This document shows positions 55,201 to 63,965 of a DNA stretch of 64,000 nucleotides, piece after piece; position 1 is the stretch's first letter, and each line of letters starts with the position of its first letter. The position numbers and the translations under genes were made by a program. Location: the NCBI GenBank assembly GCA_000154345.1, contig DS480342.1, forward strand, positions 35,120 to 99,119, in the 5' to 3' direction. Origin of the DNA: [Clostridium] leptum DSM 753 (GTDB taxonomy: Bacteria > Bacillota > Clostridia > Oscillospirales > Acutalibacteraceae). The notes under the pieces were generated by a model, which was given only the letters and a program-made list of their open reading frames with translations, had not been told where the DNA came from and did no database searches.

Positions 55201-55710
55201 TATCATGACGGTACTAACGTGACGCTTCTCTGTATTATCAACAGCGTCCGGCTGAAAACCACCAAAAACAATTCCACGATGGCCTTTGTCCAGATCGAGG
55301 ATTTGTACGGCGGGATAGAAATGCTGGTGTTTCCTAAGGTGCTGGCTGAATTTGGCCATCTGCTGAAGGAGGGCTCTGTGGTTCAGCTCAAGGGCCGGGT
55401 CAGCGCCAGAGAGGAAGAGGAGCCGAAAATCATCTGCGAGCAGGTGCTGCCGCCTCCCGGCGGGGAAACAGAAAAGAAAAGCAGGCGGCCGGGGCTTTAC
55501 CTTCGGATGCCGTCGGCTAGCTCAAGGGAAAAGGAACGGGCTGTGCTGCTGCTGGAAATTTTTGAAGGACCCACCCCGGTGTATTTTTACTACACGGATC
55601 AGAAAAAGTATTTGAAGGCCCCCGCCAGCCTGTGGGTGGATAACAACCCGGTGCTGCTGAAGGAGCTGCGCTATCAGCTGGGAGAAAAAAACGTGATCGT
55701 CATTGACTGA
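52243..55710 (+). CDS. dnaE: DNA polymerase III subunit alpha (DnaE type)
   Basis: 1155 residues. Replicative polymerase. An N-terminal PHP domain (HLHLHTEYSLLDGACR, ITDHGSMYGVVDFY) is followed by the C-family polymerase core: VGPGRGSGAGSIAAYCIGIT, catalytic Asp motif MPDFDIDFCYERR, FQYESGGMKNVL, a tandem helix-hairpin-helix region and a C-terminal OB fold (VTLLCIINSVRLKTTKNNSTMAFVQIEDLYG). ATG 52243 lies behind TGGAGGA. As in many Firmicutes it precedes pfkA. Confidence 0.95.
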   Translation: MSGFVHLHLHTEYSLLDGACRINELIDTAVSQGAASVAITDHGSMYGVVDFYKAAKAKGIHPIIGCEVYVSPRKHTDKIHEFDSENRHLVLLCKNNTGYQNLAAMVSEAWINGFYNKPRVDDEMLETRSEGLIALSACLAGDIPRALVRGDYDAAKEKALKYNRIFGQGNFYLELQDHGIREQKQIAPMLIALSQETGIPLVVTNDCHYIHKEDSKMHQVLLCIQTNHTLEDDNNLEFGSDEFYFKTEEEMRSLFPQVPEACDNTVKIAEMCNVEFEFGNTKLPHFEVPDGQDHFEYFRNQCYEGFEKYYGTNADPSVRERLEYELNTIKTMGYVDYYLIVHDFIRYAKSVGIPVGPGRGSGAGSIAAYCIGITGIDPIKYNLLFERFLNPERVSMPDFDIDFCYERRQEVIDYVVRKYGADHVAQIITFGTMAARGAIRDVGRAMAMPYAAVDVIAKLVPMELGITLERALKVSPELKARYDADPQTRELIDMARKVEGMPRQASTHAAGVVITEQPVSFYVPLAKNNDAVVTQYTMTTLEELGLLKMDFLGLRTLTVLSDAEKMVRRKEPDFSIAHVPDDDPAVYRMLAEGSTNGVFQYESGGMKNVLVQLGPQSLEDLIAVISLYRPGPMDSIPKYIENRHHPERVTYLHPLLAGILDVTYGCIVYQEQVMQIFRTLAGYSLGRADIVRRAMSKKKHSVMEKERKIFIEGLVGGDGTVEVEGCIRRGVSREIAEKIFAEMESFASYAFNKSHATAYAWVSYQTAYMKYHYPKEFMAALLTSVLDNANKVAGYIEECSNMGIQVLPPNVNESGNGFTVTHGSIRFGLLAIRNLGRGFIARLLEEREQGGKYTSFYQFCKRLHGREMNRRTLESLIKSGALDGLGANRRQMLAVAETVLDNLDAEKKQNLDGQIGFFEAMGQAPRDEIAFPDVEEFPASELLSMEKEITGMYLSGHPMAAYAQAAAKLNAAKIGEIAEAHGEYDRYHDGTNVTLLCIINSVRLKTTKNNSTMAFVQIEDLYGGIEMLVFPKVLAEFGHLLKEGSVVQLKGRVSAREEEEPKIICEQVLPPPGGETEKKSRRPGLYLRMPSASSREKERAVLLLEIFEGPTPVYFYYTDQKKYLKAPASLWVDNNPVLLKELRYQLGEKNVIVID

Positions 55711-55828
55711 TACAGAGGAAATATGGCAGTTTTCCGTAAAAAAATATTGGAAATATGTTCCTTTTGCAGAAATAAGGGGATATGGGAAAGAAATCCATGG
55801 TTGTGAGATGATTGTCCATATTGCTCTG

Positions 55829-55857
55829 TTGATTCTCTAACATTTTCTGCTTATAAT
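55829..55857 (+). promoter_or_regulatory. pfkA promoter
   Basis: TTGATT (55829-55834), 17 bp, TATAAT (55852-55857). Confidence 0.75.
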
Positions 55858-55961
55858 AAATATGATAGGTTAAGATGTTAAGGATAGGTCGGCGGAAGCG
55901 GCAGGGCTTGTGCCCTTCGGCTGATATTAGCAGCAATGATTTAAGATTTGGAGGGCTTGTC

Positions 55962-56930
55962 ATGAGTATGAATTCCATAGCCGTATTGACCAGCGGAGGG
56001 GATGCTCCCGGCATGAACGCGGCGGTGCGCGCCGTTGCCAGAACGGCCATCGCGAATGGAATCAGGGTCATCGGCGTACGCAGAGGCTATAACGGCTTAA
56101 TCAGCGGGGATGTTTTTGAAATGAATCTCCGCAGTGTTTCCGATATTATCCACCGGGGCGGCACAACCCTGTTTACCGCCCGCAGCCCGGAATTCAATAC
56201 TCCGGCCGGCGTGCAGAAGGCGGCGGATACCTGCCGTGATCTTGGCATCGGCGGCGTTGTGGTTATCGGCGGCGATGGTTCCTTCCGGGGCGCCAGAGAT
56301 TTGACCAACGCGGGAATCCCCTGTGTGGGTATTCCCGGCACCATCGATAATGATATCCAGTGCAGTGAATACACCATAGGCTTTGACACCGCTATGAACA
56401 CCGCAATGGAAATGGTGGATAGAATCCGCGATACCGCTCAGTCTCACGACCGCTGCAGCGTGGTAGAGGTGATGGGCAGAAGGTGCGGGGATATCGCCTT
56501 GCTGACCGGCATCGCCGTAGGCGCCACCTCAATTTTGGTGCCGGAGGTAGAGTATGATTTCCAAAAGGATATCATCGACCGGATGCAGTTTACCCAGATG
56601 ACCGGCAAGAAGCACTTTATCGTGGTAGTCGCCGAGGGCATCGGCGGCGTGGAGCAGCTGGCCAAGGACATTGAGGATAAGACGGGTATTGAGTCCAGAG
56701 CCACGGTTTTGGGCCATGTGCAGAGGGGTGGTTCTCCTACGCTGAGAGACCGTGTGGTGGCCAGCGAGATGGGTTACAAGGCAGTAGAGCTTTTGGTTCA
56801 GGGTAAGAGCAATCGCGTGGTAGCGATGCGGCATGGAGACATTGTGGACTTTGATATCACCGAGGCTTTGCAGATGAAAAAGCAGTTTAACAAGGAGCTT
56901 TATGATATCGCCCTTAAAATTTCCATTTAA
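55962..56930 (+). CDS. pfkA: ATP-dependent 6-phosphofructokinase
   Basis: 322 residues. Phosphorylates fructose 6-phosphate in glycolysis. LTSGGDAPGMNAAVRAVAR, IGGDGSFRGA (Gly at the ATP/PPi-deciding place favours ATP), GIPGTIDNDIQCSEYTIGFDTA (catalytic Asp), EVMGRRCGDIAL and HVQRGGSPTLRDR are all present. ATG 55962 lies behind TGGAGGG; its own promoter suggests independent expression from dnaE. Confidence 0.96.
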   Translation: MSMNSIAVLTSGGDAPGMNAAVRAVARTAIANGIRVIGVRRGYNGLISGDVFEMNLRSVSDIIHRGGTTLFTARSPEFNTPAGVQKAADTCRDLGIGGVVVIGGDGSFRGARDLTNAGIPCVGIPGTIDNDIQCSEYTIGFDTAMNTAMEMVDRIRDTAQSHDRCSVVEVMGRRCGDIALLTGIAVGATSILVPEVEYDFQKDIIDRMQFTQMTGKKHFIVVVAEGIGGVEQLAKDIEDKTGIESRATVLGHVQRGGSPTLRDRVVASEMGYKAVELLVQGKSNRVVAMRHGDIVDFDITEALQMKKQFNKELYDIALKISI

Positions 56931-56951
56931 TCTGCTTGAAATTTTCGACGG

Positions 56952-56989
56952 AAAAAGGCCGGCTGGGAGTTATCCCAGCCGGCCTTTTT
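56952..56989 (+). terminator. pfkA terminator
   Basis: AAAAAGGCCGGCTGGGA / TCCCAGCCGGCCTTTTT, 17-bp perfect stem, GTTA loop. Confidence 0.93.
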
Positions 56990-57245
56990 AGGTTTCTGCT
57001 TGCGGAGCCGCGCGGCTCATGGCTTTTATGCCCGTCTCCCAGAAAGCTTTCCTTTTGCGGCAGCCTATTTCACCGTTTAATTTGCGGCGGATTTTTCCGC
57101 CGCTGACGGCTCTCAAGCACCTGGCGTTACCTCGCTGGAGGCTCCCTTTGTGCCGTTAATCAATGAAGACGGCGGCATTTAAGCCTGCGGAAGCAGAGAA
57201 AGGCCAATAATCCTGGAATTTGATTTTTACTCTAACCCCAGCCGA
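56990..57245. other. Intergenic stretch after pfkA
   Basis: Together with the terminator, about 315 bp without a gene. No other structure recognised. Confidence 0.5.
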
Positions 57246-57431
57246 TTAAGAACGCAGTTTCAATTCTTCCGCGTAAGCTCGTATTTCTTCAGCAGAATGA
57301 AATTCCTCCGCTCTCTGGTTAATCGCTTCCTGCACTTCTTCGGGCAGACTGGCGAAATAGTTTCCTAAGTCCATATCCTCTGCAAGCCGATTGCTGAAAA
57401 GGATTGCTCCTCCGTTAAAAAAATTATCCAT
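57246..57431 (-). CDS. 61-residue conserved-looking small protein
   Basis: An ATG at the complement of 57429-57431 has GGGGTGA upstream. The product is acidic, with an N-terminal FFNGGAILFSNRLAEDMDLG, then LPEEVQEAINQRAEEFHS and EEIRAYAEELKLRS, predicted as two helices. Codon use is normal for this genome. No function known. Divergent from the GH25 gene. Confidence 0.65.
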   Translation of the reverse strand: MDNFFNGGAILFSNRLAEDMDLGNYFASLPEEVQEAINQRAEEFHSAEEIRAYAEELKLRS

Positions 57432-57613
57432 TTTATCACCCCGGCATTATTGTTTGTCAAAAAGACGGCTTCATGAGATGTATCATTTAGCAATTATGGA
57501 AATTTTTTCGAAACGCATGGTTTTACCGGAAAAGAAAAATGGGACAAGGAGTCGCTTCATACATATTATAGAAATGGGCAGAAAACGCTCCAGAAGCGAA
57601 AGGAGAAATTTTT

Positions 57614-58924
57614 ATGGACAAAAGGGGAATTGATGTTAGTTCCTGGCAAGGGGTGATCGACTGGGACGCAGTGAAAAGCAGCGGCGTGGAATTCGCCATT
57701 CTGCGTTCCAGCTTTGGCTCGCCCAGCCCAAGCCAGGTGGATAATCAATTTTATAACAACGTAAAAGGAGCCCAGGCCGCCGGGATTCCCATTGGCGCTT
57801 ATCATTACGGGTATGCGGTGACTGAGGAAGAGGCTAGGAACGAAGCGGGCTTTTTCCTCGACACAGTAAAGGGAATTCGATTTGAATACCCCTTGTATTA
57901 CGACGTAGAGGACAGCGCTACCATGGGGAGTCTGGATCGGGACGCCTTGACTAAGGTGATCCGGGCGTTCTGTGAGACGGTGGAAAAGGCAGGCTATTAT
58001 GTGGGGATTTACGCCAGCCTGAATTGGCTGACCAACAAGTTTTATCCGGACCAGCTTCCCTATGACGTGTGGGTGGCTCAGTATTATTCAGAGGATCAGT
58101 ATGACGGCCATCACGGCATGTGGCAGTATACCAGCGGGGGAACCGTTGGCGGGATCGCCGGCAAGGTGGATATGAATATAGCCTACCGCGATTTCCCGAA
58201 GCTTATTAAAGACAAGGGACTCAATGGCTGGGGCTCCGGGGAAAGCGGCGGATCAGGCGGCTCGGAAGAAGGTTCCGGCGGAGAGCGGGATGATCGGCTG
58301 GGAATCGGCCACTGTGTGGCGGATGTGCTGAATGTCCGTTCCGGGCCGGGAACCGACTACCCGGTGGTGTATCAGATTTCCACAGGAAATATGGTGGATG
58401 TGCTGAAGATCAGCGAGAACGGCTGGCTTCAGATCAATTGTCTCCACGGCGTGGGCTGGTGTGCGGCTCAATATATCCAATGGTCTCCCTTTGAATCCCA
58501 GCAGCCGCCGATTGGGATCGGCCGCTGCACAGCGGATGTATTGAACGTCCGCACAGGAAGCGGCCTGGACTATCCGGCAGCGTTTCAGCTGTCCCAGGGG
58601 AATATGGTCGATGTGCTCACAGCCAGCGGCCAGTGGCTTCAGATCAACTGCCTTCTGGGCTCCGGCTGGTGCGCTTCCCAGTATATCGACTGGTTCCGCA
58701 CCAATTTGCAGGTGCCCGCCATCGGCGTGGGAAAATGTACGGCCGATGTACTCAATATCCGTTCGGGCCCGGCCACGGATCTTTCCGTACTGTTCACTAT
58801 TTCCGAAGGCAATATGGTGGATGTGCTGGAGGATAACGGCAGAGGCTGGCTTCGGATTCGATGCCTTCTGGGTACAGGCTGGTGTTCCGCTCAGTATATT
58901 GACTGGAGCAGGCACGACAAATAA
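57614..58924 (+). CDS. GH25 lysozyme with three SH3b domains
   Basis: 436 residues. The glycoside hydrolase family 25 barrel (1-200) has RGIDVSSWQGVIDWDAV (Asp7), GAYHYGYAV, the catalytic YYDVEDS pair (Asp97, Glu99) and VDMNIAYRDF. A Gly/Ser linker (about 205-225) leads to three bacterial SH3 domains, each carrying ADVLN(V/I)R(S/T)G and ending W-C-A/S-QYI-W. It lacks a signal peptide, so release would need a holin, lysis or a non-classical route. AAAGGAG precedes the ATG. Confidence 0.92.
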   Translation: MDKRGIDVSSWQGVIDWDAVKSSGVEFAILRSSFGSPSPSQVDNQFYNNVKGAQAAGIPIGAYHYGYAVTEEEARNEAGFFLDTVKGIRFEYPLYYDVEDSATMGSLDRDALTKVIRAFCETVEKAGYYVGIYASLNWLTNKFYPDQLPYDVWVAQYYSEDQYDGHHGMWQYTSGGTVGGIAGKVDMNIAYRDFPKLIKDKGLNGWGSGESGGSGGSEEGSGGERDDRLGIGHCVADVLNVRSGPGTDYPVVYQISTGNMVDVLKISENGWLQINCLHGVGWCAAQYIQWSPFESQQPPIGIGRCTADVLNVRTGSGLDYPAAFQLSQGNMVDVLTASGQWLQINCLLGSGWCASQYIDWFRTNLQVPAIGVGKCTADVLNIRSGPATDLSVLFTISEGNMVDVLEDNGRGWLRIRCLLGTGWCSAQYIDWSRHDK

Positions 58925-58943
58925 AAAAGGCAAAAGCTCTCAA

Positions 58944-58973
58944 AAAAGCGCCGCGAAAATCCGCGGCGCTTTT
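58944..58973 (+). terminator. Terminator of the GH25 gene
   Basis: AAAAGCGCCGCG / CGCGGCGCTTTT, 12-bp perfect stem, 6-nt loop. Confidence 0.9.
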
Positions 58974-59009
58974 CCGAAAACAATTCTTGCCTGACTTTCT
59001 GGTATGGCT

Positions 59010-59720
59010 TCAGCCTCTGCCCGGCTGTTCCATGTTGGGATAGATTAGCTTTAAAAAGGAATCGGGATAATGATTGTCGAGAAATTCCGTGATAATGTTG
59101 GTGGATGGCACGCCGTTGTGCCGGTCTGTTTGCCGGCGCACCGCAGCGGCGGAGATGACGATATCGAGGACCATCAGTACGATCAGAATCCAAGTGATTA
59201 TAGTACCGGCCTTTACCGGCAAACGTTCGATATGCCGCTCTAAAAAGGGAAGCACATGCTTCATAAACACCAAGCCCAAAACGCCCCACATTACCGCGAA
59301 AGAAAGGCTGGTCCGGCCGTTAAGATTCAAAGGCTCGTTGCTGTATTCCCAGGAAACGGTGCCGAAGGCCATCTCCTGCACCCAGGAACAGACATATTCA
59401 AACAAGGCGCCGACCACGGCGCTGACCAAAAAGATGATGAAGCTGCTGGAATGCTTAAACCGGTACATCACTAAAGTGAAAAGCACGGCGCCTAAGCCGT
59501 AAACCGGGGAAAAAGGACCGTAGATCAAGCCTTGCCGGCTTTCAAAAAAGCCCTCGTTCAGATAGCACCAGAGCATTTCAACCAGACAGCCAATCACGCA
59601 GCCTACCAGGAATATCCAAAACAGCTTGTAGAAGCAAAGCCCCGTGGCGAAGCCGGCGGCCGGCGGCGTGCGCCGGGTTTTTGGCGAGGAATGCAGCACC
59701 TGCATATTTTTGTTTTTCAT
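59010..59720 (-). CDS. Putative type IV ABC-transporter permease-like protein (PF06541-like)
   Basis: 236 residues with five or six hydrophobic segments after a basic N-terminus. Motifs GLIYGPFSPVYGLGAVLFTL, GALFEYVCSWVQE and WEYSNEPLNLNGRTSLSFAVMWG identify the CmpB/PF06541 family, the same as the gene at 45547. AGGAGAAG precedes the ATG. Single gene; no ATPase nearby. Confidence 0.82.
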   Translation of the reverse strand: MKNKNMQVLHSSPKTRRTPPAAGFATGLCFYKLFWIFLVGCVIGCLVEMLWCYLNEGFFESRQGLIYGPFSPVYGLGAVLFTLVMYRFKHSSSFIIFLVSAVVGALFEYVCSWVQEMAFGTVSWEYSNEPLNLNGRTSLSFAVMWGVLGLVFMKHVLPFLERHIERLPVKAGTIITWILIVLMVLDIVISAAAVRRQTDRHNGVPSTNIITEFLDNHYPDSFLKLIYPNMEQPGRG

Positions 59721-59845
59721 AGGCTTCTCCTTTGTTCTGTAATTTTATATGAGGGAATAGGGGGAGCGTCATATAGTAGGTAGTAGGACACAGTGTACCA
59801 TAAATCGACAAATTCGTAAAGCTGCTGAAAACTTCTTGTTTTTGA

Positions 59846-59875
59846 TTGTTCAGGCCGGGCTTCTTGTGTTACAAT
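59846..59875 (+). promoter_or_regulatory. Promoter of the HD hydrolase gene
   Basis: TTGTTC (59846-59851), 18 bp, TACAAT (59870-59875). Confidence 0.6.
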
Positions 59876-59927
59876 AAAATATGAAAAAAGCAGGCACTCC
59901 ATACATAGGTTAAGAAAAGGAGAAGTT

Positions 59928-60515
59928 ATGGGCTATAAAGAGGATTTTATCAGTATTTATCAGGAGCATATCAGCCGGGAGGGCTCCAAGGAGCTTTTAG
60001 AATGGCTGCAGACCACAGACTTTTTTACCGCTCCGGCCAGCACAAAATTTCATTGCGCATGCACCGGAGGATTGGTGCAGCACAGCGTCAAGGTGTATCA
60101 GGTGATGATGGAAAAGCATTTTGAGGAAGGTGCGGATAATCCGGAAAGCTTCGCGGTCTGCGCTCTGCTTCACGATTTGTGCAAAGCCCAGTTTTATAAA
60201 TGCTCTACCCGGAACGTGAAAAATGAAGAAACAGGGCAGTGGGAAAAACAGCCCTATTTCAGCGTGGAGGATATGTTTCCCTACGGTCACGGGGAAAAAT
60301 CCGTATTTCTGATTGAACGGTTTATGCGGCTAAAAACCTCAGAGGCTATGGCGATCCGCTGGCATATGGGCGGCTTTGACGATACTGCGAAAAGCGGCGG
60401 CTACGCTATCAGCAATGCGTTCGACAAATATCCCATCGCCGTAAAGCTTCATTTAGCGGATCTGGAATCCACCTATCTTAGGGAAAAGGGTACGTCCTCG
60501 GTCAACCGCCGGTAA
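59928..60515 (+). CDS. HD-domain hydrolase
   Basis: 195 residues. Metal-binding HD pattern: GGLVQHSVKVYQVM (His), CALLHDLCKAQFY (His-Asp), PYGHGEKSVF and IRWHMGGFD (His). Such proteins are metal-dependent phosphohydrolases of nucleotides or nucleic acids; the substrate here is unknown. AAGGAGAAG precedes the ATG. Confidence 0.85.
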   Translation: MGYKEDFISIYQEHISREGSKELLEWLQTTDFFTAPASTKFHCACTGGLVQHSVKVYQVMMEKHFEEGADNPESFAVCALLHDLCKAQFYKCSTRNVKNEETGQWEKQPYFSVEDMFPYGHGEKSVFLIERFMRLKTSEAMAIRWHMGGFDDTAKSGGYAISNAFDKYPIAVKLHLADLESTYLREKGTSSVNRR

Positions 60516-60541
60516 GCGATCCGGCGGGACAGGCGGCAGCG

Positions 60542-60582
60542 GCCCCGGCACGCGGAATTTCCCCCGCGTGCCGGGGCTTTTT
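60542..60582 (+). terminator. Intrinsic terminator
   Basis: GCCCCGGCACGCGG / CCGCGTGCCGGGGC, 14-bp perfect stem, 8-nt loop, TTTTT. Confidence 0.92.
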
Positions 60583-60779
60583 CTGCCTGAGGCTTTGATT
60601 TTTGGCGGGCTTCGCCGGGGACAGACGCACAGAAAGCGATTTTGAAAAGCCTGAAAGGACTTAGCATCGAGGACCAAATTTCAAGCCGTTTTTTGTGGAT
60701 TTGAATTTACAGGAAAACGACTAAAAAGACAGGCGCTTACATAAGTATAAACCAGAAGAATACTTGTTGGAGGTGCGGT

Positions 60780-61928
60780 ATGAAATTTTGGAAAAGGGCT
60801 TTATGCCTGGGGCTTGGAGCTTTGCTGGCGGCGTCTGCCCTGCCGGTGACGGCGGGAGCGCTTTCGGAGGAGGATCTGACGGCACCCAGCGCTGTGCTGA
60901 TGGAGGCGTCTACCGGAAAGGTGTTGTTTGAGAAAAATTCCCATGAGGTCAGAGCCTGCGCGTCAATTACCAAGGTGATGACGCTGCTTTTGGTCATGGA
61001 GGCCATTGACCAGGGCAGGATGTCTTTGACGGATACCATTACAGCCAGTGAGCATGCGTCGTCAATGGGCGGATCAGATATTTGGCTGGAACCGGGAGAA
61101 ACCATGTCCGCTGACGATATGGTAAAGGCTACGGTGGTGGCTTCGGCAAACGATGCGGCGGTCGCGCTGGCGGAGCATCTGGAGGGCACGGAGGAGGCCT
61201 TTGTGCAGAAGATGAACCAGCGGGCGGCGGAGCTGGGGATGAAAGACACGGTTTTTAAAAACTGCAACGGCCTGGACGAAGAGGGGCATGTAACCAGCGC
61301 TTACGATGTAGCGCTGATGTCTCGTGAATTGATCAAGCACGAGAAAATTTTTGATTATACCACTATTTGGATGGATACCCTAAGAGAGGGGAAAACCCAG
61401 ATCGTAAATACCAATAAGCTTTTGAAAAGTTATAACGGGATCACCGGCTTGAAGACCGGCACCACCGGCGGCGCGGGAAGTTGTATCACCGCTACCGCGC
61501 AGCGAGACGGGCTGTCACTGATCGGCGTGGTGCTGGGCAGCGCTACGGGAAAGGAGCGTTTTACCGACGCTGCGGCCTTGCTGGATTATGGATTTTCCAA
61601 TTATATGATTTACACCCCGGGTCTGCCGGAGGAGGCTTTGCAGCCGGTGCCGGTGGTGAATGGGATGCAGTCCCAGGTCGCGGTTGAATCGGCCGCTTCG
61701 GGCAGCGTTCTGCTGACAAAGGGCAGGGAAAAGGATCTAAAGACAGAAGTCAAACTGTCGGAATCGGTGGAGGCGCCCGTGGCTAAGGGCCAGCAGCTGG
61801 GAAAAATTGTATATACCCTGGACGGCGAGGTGCTGACGGAATATCCAATTACCGCTGCTGGAGATGTGGAACAAATCAGCTTTTTTTCCGCATTGGGGAT
61901 TTTAGCCAGAGAGCTTCTGCGGCTGTAA
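60780..61928 (+). CDS. D-alanyl-D-alanine carboxypeptidase (DacF-like PBP)
   Basis: 382 residues. A signal peptide (1-26) leads to a serine DD-peptidase domain with SxxK in CASITKVMTLLLVMEAI, SxN in VASANDAAVALAEH and KTG in GLKTGTTGGAG. A PBP5_C beta domain (about 275-365) and a C-terminal amphipathic helix (FFSALGILARELLRL) attach it to the membrane. It trims the terminal D-Ala from peptidoglycan stem peptides. It could be vegetative (DacA) or sporulation-linked (DacF/DacB). Confidence 0.92.
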   Translation: MKFWKRALCLGLGALLAASALPVTAGALSEEDLTAPSAVLMEASTGKVLFEKNSHEVRACASITKVMTLLLVMEAIDQGRMSLTDTITASEHASSMGGSDIWLEPGETMSADDMVKATVVASANDAAVALAEHLEGTEEAFVQKMNQRAAELGMKDTVFKNCNGLDEEGHVTSAYDVALMSRELIKHEKIFDYTTIWMDTLREGKTQIVNTNKLLKSYNGITGLKTGTTGGAGSCITATAQRDGLSLIGVVLGSATGKERFTDAAALLDYGFSNYMIYTPGLPEEALQPVPVVNGMQSQVAVESAASGSVLLTKGREKDLKTEVKLSESVEAPVAKGQQLGKIVYTLDGEVLTEYPITAAGDVEQISFFSALGILARELLRL

Positions 61929-62080
61929 AGCAGCGGAAAAGCGCGGAAAGCCCGTGTTTGCTTTGGATGAAGAAAAGGAGGTATAGCAGTTAAGTTTTTT
62001 CAAAGGATAAAAAATATACGGCGAAATTTTGACGAAATCGTTAAATTTCACAAAAACCGGACAAATAGACCTGGCTGTCC

Positions 62081-62109
62081 TTGCAAATTGTGCCGGGATA
62101 TTGTAAAAT
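62081..62109 (+). promoter_or_regulatory. pgi promoter
   Basis: TTGCAA (62081-62086), 17 bp, TAAAAT (62104-62109). Shares the 12-mer CTTGCAAATTGT with the gap promoter. Confidence 0.7.
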
Positions 62110-62160
62110 AAAAAGTATCAAAAGGGCGGCGGAAGCGCCGTGGATCGAGGAGGTTCAATT

Positions 62161-63501
62161 ATGGCTACAAAACTCAGCGCACAATACCTGGAGGGCTTTG
62201 TCAAGCCCCAGGAATGTGAAGCAATGGCCCCTCAAGTCAAGCTGGCCCATGAGGCCCTTCATGCCGGAACAGGCTTAGGCAATGACTTTTTAGGCTGGAT
62301 CAAGCTTCCTACTGATTATGATAAGGAAGAATTTTCTAGAATTCAAAAGGCTGCGAAAAAGATTCAGTCCGATACGGATGTTTTTATCGTAATCGGAATC
62401 GGCGGCTCCTATCTGGGAGCCCGGGCGGCCATTGAGTTTTTAAAATCCCCAAACTATAACGCTTTAAAAAAGGATACTCCGGATATTTATTTCGCGGGTA
62501 ACAGCATCAGCTCTACCGCTTTGGCTGAACTGATCGACCTGTGCGAGGGGAAGGACGTCTCCATCAATATGATTTCGAAGTCCGGAACCACCACGGAGCC
62601 TGCGATCGCATTCCGGGTTTTCCGGGAACTGCTGGAGAAAAAATACGGCAAGCAAGGCGCCAGAGAAAGAATCTACTGCACGACCGACAAGGCGAAGGGC
62701 ACTTTGAAGAAGCTGGCCGATGAGGAGGGCTACGAAACCTTTGTGGTTCCTGACGATGTCGGCGGACGGTTCTCGGTGCTGACAGCCGTCGGCCTGCTGC
62801 CGATTGCGGTGTCCGGATGCGATATCGACGCTTTGATGTCCGGCGCCCGAAAGGCCCAGAATGACTTTATGGAGCCTGACCTCAATAAAAACGACTGCTA
62901 TAAGTACGCCGCCTTACGGAATATCCTATACCGCAAGGGAAAAGAGGTAGAGGTTCTGGTCAGCTACGAGCCGTGCTTCACGATGATGAACGAATGGTGG
63001 AAGCAGCTTTACGGCGAGAGCGAGGGCAAGGACCAGAAGGGCCTGTTCCCGGCCTCGGTGGTGTTTTCCACAGATCTCCATTCTATGGGGCAGTTTATTC
63101 AGGATGGCAAGCGCCTGCTGTTTGAGACAGTGGTGCTGATTGATAAGGCCAAACGGGAAATCGTCCTGAATGAGGATAAGGACAACGTGGACGGATTAAA
63201 TTTCCTGGCCGGCCGCTCCATGGCCTATATTAACGAAAAGGCCTTTGAGGGCACGGTGCTGGCCCATACTGACGGCGGCGCTCCCAGCATGGTGCTGCAT
63301 ATGGAGGAAGCCACTGAATTTGAGCTGGGTTATCTGATTTATTTCTTTGAAAAGGCCTGCGCTGTTTCCGGCTATTTGATGGGCGTCAATCCCTTTGACC
63401 AGCCTGGCGTAGAGAGCTATAAAAAGAATATGTTCGCCTTGCTGGGCAAGCCTGGTTATGAGAACGAGAAAGCCGCTTTGGAAGCAAGACTTGCAAAATA
63501 G
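62161..63501 (+). CDS. pgi: Glucose-6-phosphate isomerase
   Basis: 446 residues, typical of the shorter Firmicutes type. Interconverts glucose 6-phosphate and fructose 6-phosphate. Motifs: [38 protein letters not shown] (phosphate loop), [27 protein letters not shown] (catalytic Glu/His region) and [18 protein letters not shown] 62161 follows GAGGAGG; an upstream in-frame ATG at 62140 lacks a site. The next gene is 47 bp downstream. Confidence 0.96.
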   Translation: MATKLSAQYLEGFVKPQECEAMAPQVKLAHEALHAGTGLGNDFLGWIKLPTDYDKEEFSRIQKAAKKIQSDTDVFIVIGIGGSYLGARAAIEFLKSPNYNALKKDTPDIYFAGNSISSTALAELIDLCEGKDVSINMISKSGTTTEPAIAFRVFRELLEKKYGKQGARERIYCTTDKAKGTLKKLADEEGYETFVVPDDVGGRFSVLTAVGLLPIAVSGCDIDALMSGARKAQNDFMEPDLNKNDCYKYAALRNILYRKGKEVEVLVSYEPCFTMMNEWWKQLYGESEGKDQKGLFPASVVFSTDLHSMGQFIQDGKRLLFETVVLIDKAKREIVLNEDKDNVDGLNFLAGRSMAYINEKAFEGTVLAHTDGGAPSMVLHMEEATEFELGYLIYFFEKACAVSGYLMGVNPFDQPGVESYKKNMFALLGKPGYENEKAALEARLAK

Positions 63502-63548
63502 CATGAAAAACCGCCGGTGGCGGAATAAATATACAGGAGGAGTATCCT

Positions 63549-63965
63549 ATGATAACTCTGATTATTGGGAATAAAGGTTCCGGAAAAACAAAAAGACTGA
63601 TCCAGCTGGCCAATGAGGCTGTGGAAAAGTCCAACGGCAATGTGGTAGTCATTGAAAAGGGCGCGAAGCTCACCTACGACGTATCCCACAAGGCCAGGCT
63701 GATCGACATCGAGCAGTATAATGTCAGCGGTTTTGATGCGTTTTACGGCTTCCTCAGCGGTATCTGTGCCGGAAATTATGATGTAACCGATATTTTTGTG
63801 GATTCCACTTTGAAAATCACCGGACGGGATTTTGAGGCTCTGGCCGACTTTGTCGCCAAAGCCAATGAGCTTGCCTCGCATTCCGAGGTGAAAATCGTCA
63901 TGCTGATCTCTGCCGACGCCAGCGAGCTTCCGGCCCGGATCGACGCGGACTCTGTTAAGATCTAA
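63549..63965 (+). CDS. Small P-loop protein of unknown function
   Basis: 138 residues. Walker A LIIGNKGSGKTKRLIQLAN (residues 4-22); strands LIDIEQYN and DIFVDSTLKITGRD (possible Walker B place, Asp) and KIVMLISAD. It looks like a truncated RecA/PilT-like nucleotide-binding fold without further domains. AGGAGGAG precedes the ATG. Position 47 bp after pgi suggests co-transcription. Role unknown. Confidence 0.75.
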   Translation: MITLIIGNKGSGKTKRLIQLANEAVEKSNGNVVVIEKGAKLTYDVSHKARLIDIEQYNVSGFDAFYGFLSGICAGNYDVTDIFVDSTLKITGRDFEALADFVAKANELASHSEVKIVMLISADASELPARIDADSVKI

